From: JACCZR01 sp963830065
Lineage (GTDB): Bacteria > Actinomycetota > Thermoleophilia > Solirubrobacterales > Thermoleophilaceae
Assembly (NCBI GenBank): GCA_963830065.1
Contig: CAWHLA010000006.1
Span: 434,001-498,000 of the forward strand
DNA: 64,000 nt
Reading direction: 5' to 3'
The notes beneath the pieces are model-generated. The model ran no database searches. It saw only the letters and a list, made by a program, of their open reading frames with translations, and was not told where the DNA came from. Positions 59,656 through 64,000 of the stretch are shown here, in pieces. Position 1 is the first letter of the stretch. Every line of letters starts with the position of its first letter. The position numbers and the translations under genes are program-made.

Positions 59656-59994
59656 ATGACCCGCACAATCAACACACACACCCTCACCGTTCGACGTGCG
59701 GGCGCGCAGGACGCCGCCCAGTTGCTGCGTCTCGCGGCCCTCGACAGCGCCGATGTCCCCTCGGGCGACGTCTTGGTGGCGGAGAGCTCCGGACAGCTGC
59801 TGGCCGCCCTCTCGCTCGCCGATGGCTTCGCCGTGGCCGACCCCTTCGAGCACACGGCCCAGATGGTCGACCTGCTCAGGCTGCGCGCGTCGCAGCTGAC
59901 TCAGGCTTCGGCGCCGAAGAGGATCGCCAGCTGGCGAGACTGGGCCACCAGGGTCCCGTCGGGCGTCCAGAGCTCGCCGTCCTCGTCGAAGTAG
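59656..59994 (+). CDS. Short GNAT-like protein with antisense-encoded tail
   Basis: 112 residues from ATG 59656. The first about 82 residues (LTVRRAGAQDAAQLLRLAALDSADVPSGDVLVAESSGQLLAALSLADGFAVADPF) match small actinobacterial GNAT-like proteins with the N-acetyltransferase beta-strands but no clear acetyl-CoA loop. They normally end soon after LLRLRAxQL. Here the frame continues about 30 residues into the antisense of the thioesterase gene (94-nt overlap). Function unknown. Confidence 0.7.
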   Translation: MTRTINTHTLTVRRAGAQDAAQLLRLAALDSADVPSGDVLVAESSGQLLAALSLADGFAVADPFEHTAQMVDLLRLRASQLTQASAPKRIASWRDWATRVPSGVQSSPSSSK

Positions 59995-60701
59995 CCGTCG
60001 CGGACCTGGCCGCTGCGGAAGCGGCCCAGGAGCAGCGAGTCGGGCAGCGGCAGCGGCGACCGGAAGTACACGCTCATCTCCACGGTGGGGGCCGGCGCCA
60101 GGCCGGCCAACCGGGGCCAGGGGGCCGGGTACCAGGCATCGGCCAGCACGCAGACCGTCGCGGCGTCGATCTCCCGCTCCTCCCGCAGCCCCATCCACCC
60201 GCCGGTCAGCGCACTGTCGGCCCGTGAGAACGGATCCGCGCCGAAACGGGCCTGCATGGAGAGCAGGTCCACGAAGTTCGGGGCCTCGGCGCCGGGCAGC
60301 TCGCGGCGGCGCTGGTCGCGGTTGCCGGGGATCTCGACATCGGGCATGGGCGACTCGGTCAGCTCCGGGCTCTGCCGGGGTCCGGCGAAGGTGGCCAGGG
60401 CCAGGGCGATCAGCTTGCCCCCCTGCTCCAGGCGGGCGGTGGCGTTGGTGAGCCCGCGCCCGGAGCGCTCGATCACGGGCTTCAGGATCACCGCCCCCTC
60501 GCCCGGCGGGCGCAGGAACTGCACGGTCAACGACCGGGCCTGACGGGCCGGGTCGGCGACGGCCTCCTCGAGCGCCCGCAGGATCAGCGCCATCACGAAG
60601 CCGCCGAGCGGGCCACGCGGGGTCCACCACCGCCCCACGATGTCGCCCTCCCAGGCGCCCTCTCCCACGTGGCGGAGGGCGATGTCGTCGTCGAAACCCA
60701 C
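59901..60701 (-). CDS. Acyl-CoA thioesterase family protein (TesB-like double hotdog)
   Basis: 266 residues from GTG 60701. N-terminal hotdog (RHVGEGAWEGDIVGRWWTPRGPLGGFVMALILRAL, SLTVQFLRPPGEGAV) and C-terminal hotdog (APTVEMSVYFRSPLP, GYFDEDGELWTPDGTLVAQSRQLAIL). The terminal Q-S/R motif region (LVAQSRQL) is typical of TesB-like acyl-CoA thioesterases. Hydrolyses acyl-CoA; chain length not predictable. A longer frame to 60746 would run into the ABC gene's start. Confidence 0.85.
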   Translation of the reverse strand: MGFDDDIALRHVGEGAWEGDIVGRWWTPRGPLGGFVMALILRALEEAVADPARQARSLTVQFLRPPGEGAVILKPVIERSGRGLTNATARLEQGGKLIALALATFAGPRQSPELTESPMPDVEIPGNRDQRRRELPGAEAPNFVDLLSMQARFGADPFSRADSALTGGWMGLREEREIDAATVCVLADAWYPAPWPRLAGLAPAPTVEMSVYFRSPLPLPDSLLLGRFRSGQVRDGYFDEDGELWTPDGTLVAQSRQLAILFGAEA

Positions 60702-60708
60702 AGGCGGA

Positions 60709-60714
60709 TCATTA
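60709..60714 (-). promoter_or_regulatory. -10 element TAATGA of the thioesterase gene
   Basis: Minus-strand TAATGA is 7 nt before the GTG at 60701, a further example of leaderless spacing. The 26-bp gap to the divergent ABC gene must also hold that gene's promoter elements or they lie within this gene. Confidence 0.4.
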
Positions 60715-60727
60715 CCGTGCGCGGCCG

Positions 60728-61686
<959 letters not shown>

Positions 61687-61690
<4 letters not shown>

Positions 61691-62454
61691 GCCAGGCCCT
61701 CGCCGACTCCCTGGTCATCGCCCGGCGCAACCTGCTCCGGATCCCGCGCGCGCCCGACCTGCTGCTGTCGTTCACGGTGCAGCCGGTGATGTTCGTGCTG
61801 CTGTTCGCCTACGTGTTCGGCGGCGCGATCGAGACACCGGGCTTCGACGACTACAAGGACTTCCTGATGCCGGGGATCATCACCCAGAGCATCGCCTTCG
61901 GCGGCTTCATCACGGCGATCGGGCTGAGCGAGGACCTCAACAAGGGCCTGATCGACCGCTTCCGCTCGCTGCCGATGGCCCGCTCCGCGGTGCTGGCCGG
62001 GCGCACCGCGGCGGACGTGGTCACCAACACTGTCTCCCTGACCATCATGGTGATCGTCGGGCTGATCATCGGCTTCGACTTCAAGACCAACGTGCTGCAC
62101 ATCGCCGCCGGTGTCGTCCTGGTGCTGTTCTTCGGCTACGTCTTCTCGTGGATCTTCGCCTTCTTCGGGCTGAAGTCGTCCTCGCCGGAGGCCGCCCAGT
62201 CGCTGGGCTTCATCACCGTCTTCCCTCTCACCTTCATCTCGTCGGCCTTCGTGCCCACCGACTCCATGCCCGATGCGCTCCAGGCGTTCGCGGACGTCAA
62301 CCCGTTCACGCTGGTGGTCAACGCCATGCGCCACCTGTGGTTGGACACGCCCGCCGGCAACGCGGTCTGGGGTGCGCTGGCCTGGTCGGTCGGGCTGCTC
62401 GCGGTATTCGCGCCGCTGGCGGTGCGGACCTACCGGAGGGCCGCGGTCAAGTAG
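61687..62454 (+). CDS. ABC-2 type exporter permease (DrrB-like)
   Basis: 255 residues with six membrane helices. DrrB/ABC-2 signature: RNLLRIPRAPDLLLSFTVQPVMFVLLFAYVFGGAIE, YKDFLMPGIITQSIAFGGFITAIGLSEDLNKGLIDRFRSLPM, and PLTFISSAFVPTDSMPDALQAFADVNPFTLVVNAMR. Forms the pore of the exporter with the upstream ATPase. The downstream methyltransferase begins on the next base after its stop. Confidence 0.95.
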
Positions 62455-63012
62455 GTGAACCGGGTCCACCACTTCTACTGCTCGCGGGAGGGGTGGAAGC
62501 GCCATGTGCGCGAAGACCTGGTACCCGCGGCGCTGGAGGGGGTGGACCTCGGCGACGACGTCCTCGAAGTGGGCCCCGGGTTCGGCCCGTCGACCGACGC
62601 GCTGGTGCAGCACGCGCAGCGCCTGACCGCGCTGGAGATCGACCCTCGCCTGGCGGCCGGCCTGCGGGAGCGGCTGGGGTCGCGGGTCCAGGTCCAGGAG
62701 GGAGACGGATCGAGCCTCCCGTTCGGCGACGACTCGTTCTCCGGCGCGGCCTGCTTCACGATGCTCCACCACGTCCCCACCCGGGAGCTCCAGGACCGGT
62801 TGTTCTGCGAGGTGCGGCGGGTGGTGCGCGAAGGAGGCACGTTCGCCGGTACCGACAGCACCGGCCGCGGCCTGGGGTTCGCGCTGCTCCACATCGGCGA
62901 CGTCCGCAACGTGATCGACCCCGAGGAGCTGCCCGCGCGGCTGCAGGCCGCCGGCTTCGAGCACGCCCGCGTCGACTGGAACGCCGGCGCGATCCGCTTC
63001 CGCGCTTCGTGA
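62455..63012 (+). CDS. Class I SAM-dependent methyltransferase
   Basis: 185 residues, GTG immediately after the permease TAG. SAM-binding motif I LEVGPGFG (37-44), acidic motif LEIDPRL, and the post-motif GAACFTMLHHVPTRELQDRLFCEVRRVVREGGTF. Methyltransferase_11-type small-molecule enzyme; acceptor unknown. Located in the same operon as the exporter and the DNA-glycosylase-like gene. GTGA overlap with the next gene. Confidence 0.88.
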   Translation: MNRVHHFYCSREGWKRHVREDLVPAALEGVDLGDDVLEVGPGFGPSTDALVQHAQRLTALEIDPRLAAGLRERLGSRVQVQEGDGSSLPFGDDSFSGAACFTMLHHVPTRELQDRLFCEVRRVVREGGTFAGTDSTGRGLGFALLHIGDVRNVIDPEELPARLQAAGFEHARVDWNAGAIRFRAS

Positions 63013-64000
63013 CCGAGAGGGTCCTGAGCGAGCGCGCGCTGAACCGCGCATTGCTCGCTCGCCAGCTCCTGATCGAGCGGGGCGGGATGCGCCTGCCCCA
63101 GGCGCTGGAGCGGGTGGGCGGCATCCAGGCGCAGTACGCGCCGTCCATGTACGTGGGCGTGTGGTCGCGGTTGAGGGGCTTCGAGCGTGACGGGTTGACC
63201 CGGGCGCTGGAGCGCCGCACGGTCGTGCAGGCCACGCTGATGCGGGCCACGATCCACCTGGTTTCCCGCGCCGACTACTGGCCGCTGACCGCGGCGGTGC
63301 GCGAGCCCCGGCGCGAGGCGTTCGCCCGCGCTCAGCGCCCGCGCCCCGACGCACGGCGGATGGCCGCGGCGGCGCATACGGTGCGGGCGCGGCTGACCAG
63401 CGACGGGCCGATGCCGCGCAAGCAGATCGAGGAGCTGATCGGGCGGGACCGCTTCCACGCGCTGGGCATGTGGCTCGACATGGTGCGCGTCCCGCCCTCG
63501 GGCACCTGGGAGCGCCGCCGCGCGGACCTGTTCGCCCTGGCCGAGGAATGGGTCGGCCCCGATGACGCCGATCCGCTCGCGGGCCGAGAGCTGCTGGTGA
63601 CCCGCTACCTACGCGGCTTCGGCCCCGCGACGCGCCACGACGTCGCAAGCTTCACGGGCTTGCCCCTGCCGGACGTCGACCGCGCGCTCGGCGGCCTGGC
63701 GCTGCGGCGCTTTCGCAGCGAGTCAGGCGACGAGCTGCTGGACCTGCCGCGCGCGCCGCTGCCCGACCCGGACACGTCCGCGCCCGCCCGCTTCCTGCCC
63801 ACCTGGGACGCGACCCTGCTCGCCCACACCCGGCGCACCGGGATCCTCCCCGAGGAGCACCGGACGAAGATCTTCAACGTCAAGGCGCCGCAGTCGTCCC
63901 CGACATTCCTCGTCGACGGCCGCGTGGCCGGAACCTGGAAGGCCGAGGAGGGCCGGGTGCGCCTCGACCCCTTCGACGAGTTGGATCCGCGCGACCGGGA
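63009..64000 (+). CDS. AlkZ/YcaQ-like winged-helix DNA glycosylase family protein (3' end outside window)
   Basis: 330 residues visible, open to the window edge, GTG start. HTH_42 family: N-terminal LERVGGIQAQYAPSMYVGVWSRLRGF with the catalytic-site Q-A-Q at 40-42, TVVQATLMRATIHLVSRADYWPL, repeated winged-helix segments, RYLRGFGPATRHDVASFTGLPL, and a C-terminal beta barrel starting ARFLPTWDATLLAH with VDGRVAGTWKAEEGRV. Members unhook DNA interstrand or bulky alkyl adducts; many actinobacterial paralogues are uncharacterised. About 20-30 residues are missing at the C-terminus. Confidence 0.88.
   Translation, partial: MTERVLSERALNRALLARQLLIERGGMRLPQALERVGGIQAQYAPSMYVGVWSRLRGFERDGLTRALERRTVVQATLMRATIHLVSRADYWPLTAAVREPRREAFARAQRPRPDARRMAAAAHTVRARLTSDGPMPRKQIEELIGRDRFHALGMWLDMVRVPPSGTWERRRADLFALAEEWVGPDDADPLAGRELLVTRYLRGFGPATRHDVASFTGLPLPDVDRALGGLALRRFRSESGDELLDLPRAPLPDPDTSAPARFLPTWDATLLAHTRRTGILPEEHRTKIFNVKAPQSSPTFLVDGRVAGTWKAEEGRVRLDPFDELDPRDR

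Noticed and set aside
57342..60227. 961-codon plus-strand open frame
   Set aside because: It runs antisense or out of frame through the carboxylesterase, marR, mocR and thioesterase genes, all of which have clear domains. Its composition (His/Arg/Gly/Val-rich) is typical of a high-GC shadow frame.

Overview
This 64 kb window is very G+C-rich, gene-dense and uses many GTG/TTG starts. Gene content points to a high-GC actinobacterium. The order FHA-FHA-PP2C-RodA/FtsW-PBP-PASTA kinase-Ddl, together with many family-level resemblances, suggests the Thermoleophilia (Solirubrobacterales-like). That placement is inference; no rRNA is present to test it. gyrA at the left edge and the kinase/cell-wall cluster 6 kb later are both oriC-proximal in other actinobacteria, so the window is probably near the replication origin.

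Layout. 1-8 kb: 5'-truncated gyrA, a decayed metE-like gene, a secreted repeat-rich protein, then a leftward block (membrane proteins, HNH nuclease, pheA, DUF4446). 8-20.7 kb: a rightward signalling and peptidoglycan operon (polytopic Ser/Thr kinase, fhaA, fhaB, pstP with an apparent frameshift, rodA/ftsW, pbpA, pknB, ddl), then a third kinase on the opposite strand with a discoidin-like outer domain. 20.7-27.9 kb: two MlaE-type permeases without MCE or ATPase partners, an autoregulated GntR regulator, an acetyltransferase, purM, a GAF-SpoIIE phosphatase and DedA. 28-44 kb: a surface-polysaccharide region with a sugar 4,6-dehydratase, aminotransferase, formyltransferase, several glycosyltransferases, polymerase/ligase, sugar-1-phosphate transferase, and secreted FlgD-Ig and PQQ-propeller proteins. 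44-48 kb: RlmA, a PGRP amidase and a hydrolase.

48.1-49.85 kb is a graveyard. It holds a CoxS-like N-terminal stub, a small monooxygenase-like pseudogene, a broken mscL and a twice-frameshifted coxD. These are followed by apparently intact coxE, mocA and coxG. The catalytic CO-dehydrogenase-type subunits are absent. 52-57.6 kb: PadR-MMPL-ferredoxin-ferredoxin reductase, DUF1269 and a carboxylesterase. 57.6-60.7 kb: MarR and MocR-type regulators, a short GNAT-like protein and a thioesterase. 60.7-64 kb: an ABC-2 exporter, a methyltransferase and an AlkZ-like glycosylase (running off the window) in one tight operon.

Two architectural themes recur. First, packing is extreme: most operon junctions are ATGA/GTGA overlaps, two convergent gene pairs share a single CTAG for both stop codons, and one divergent pair shares CATG for both starts. 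Second, several regulator genes appear to be transcribed from leaderless promoters whose spacer or -10 is embedded in a palindromic operator. I found no tRNA, rRNA, CRISPR array, insertion sequence or phage gene.
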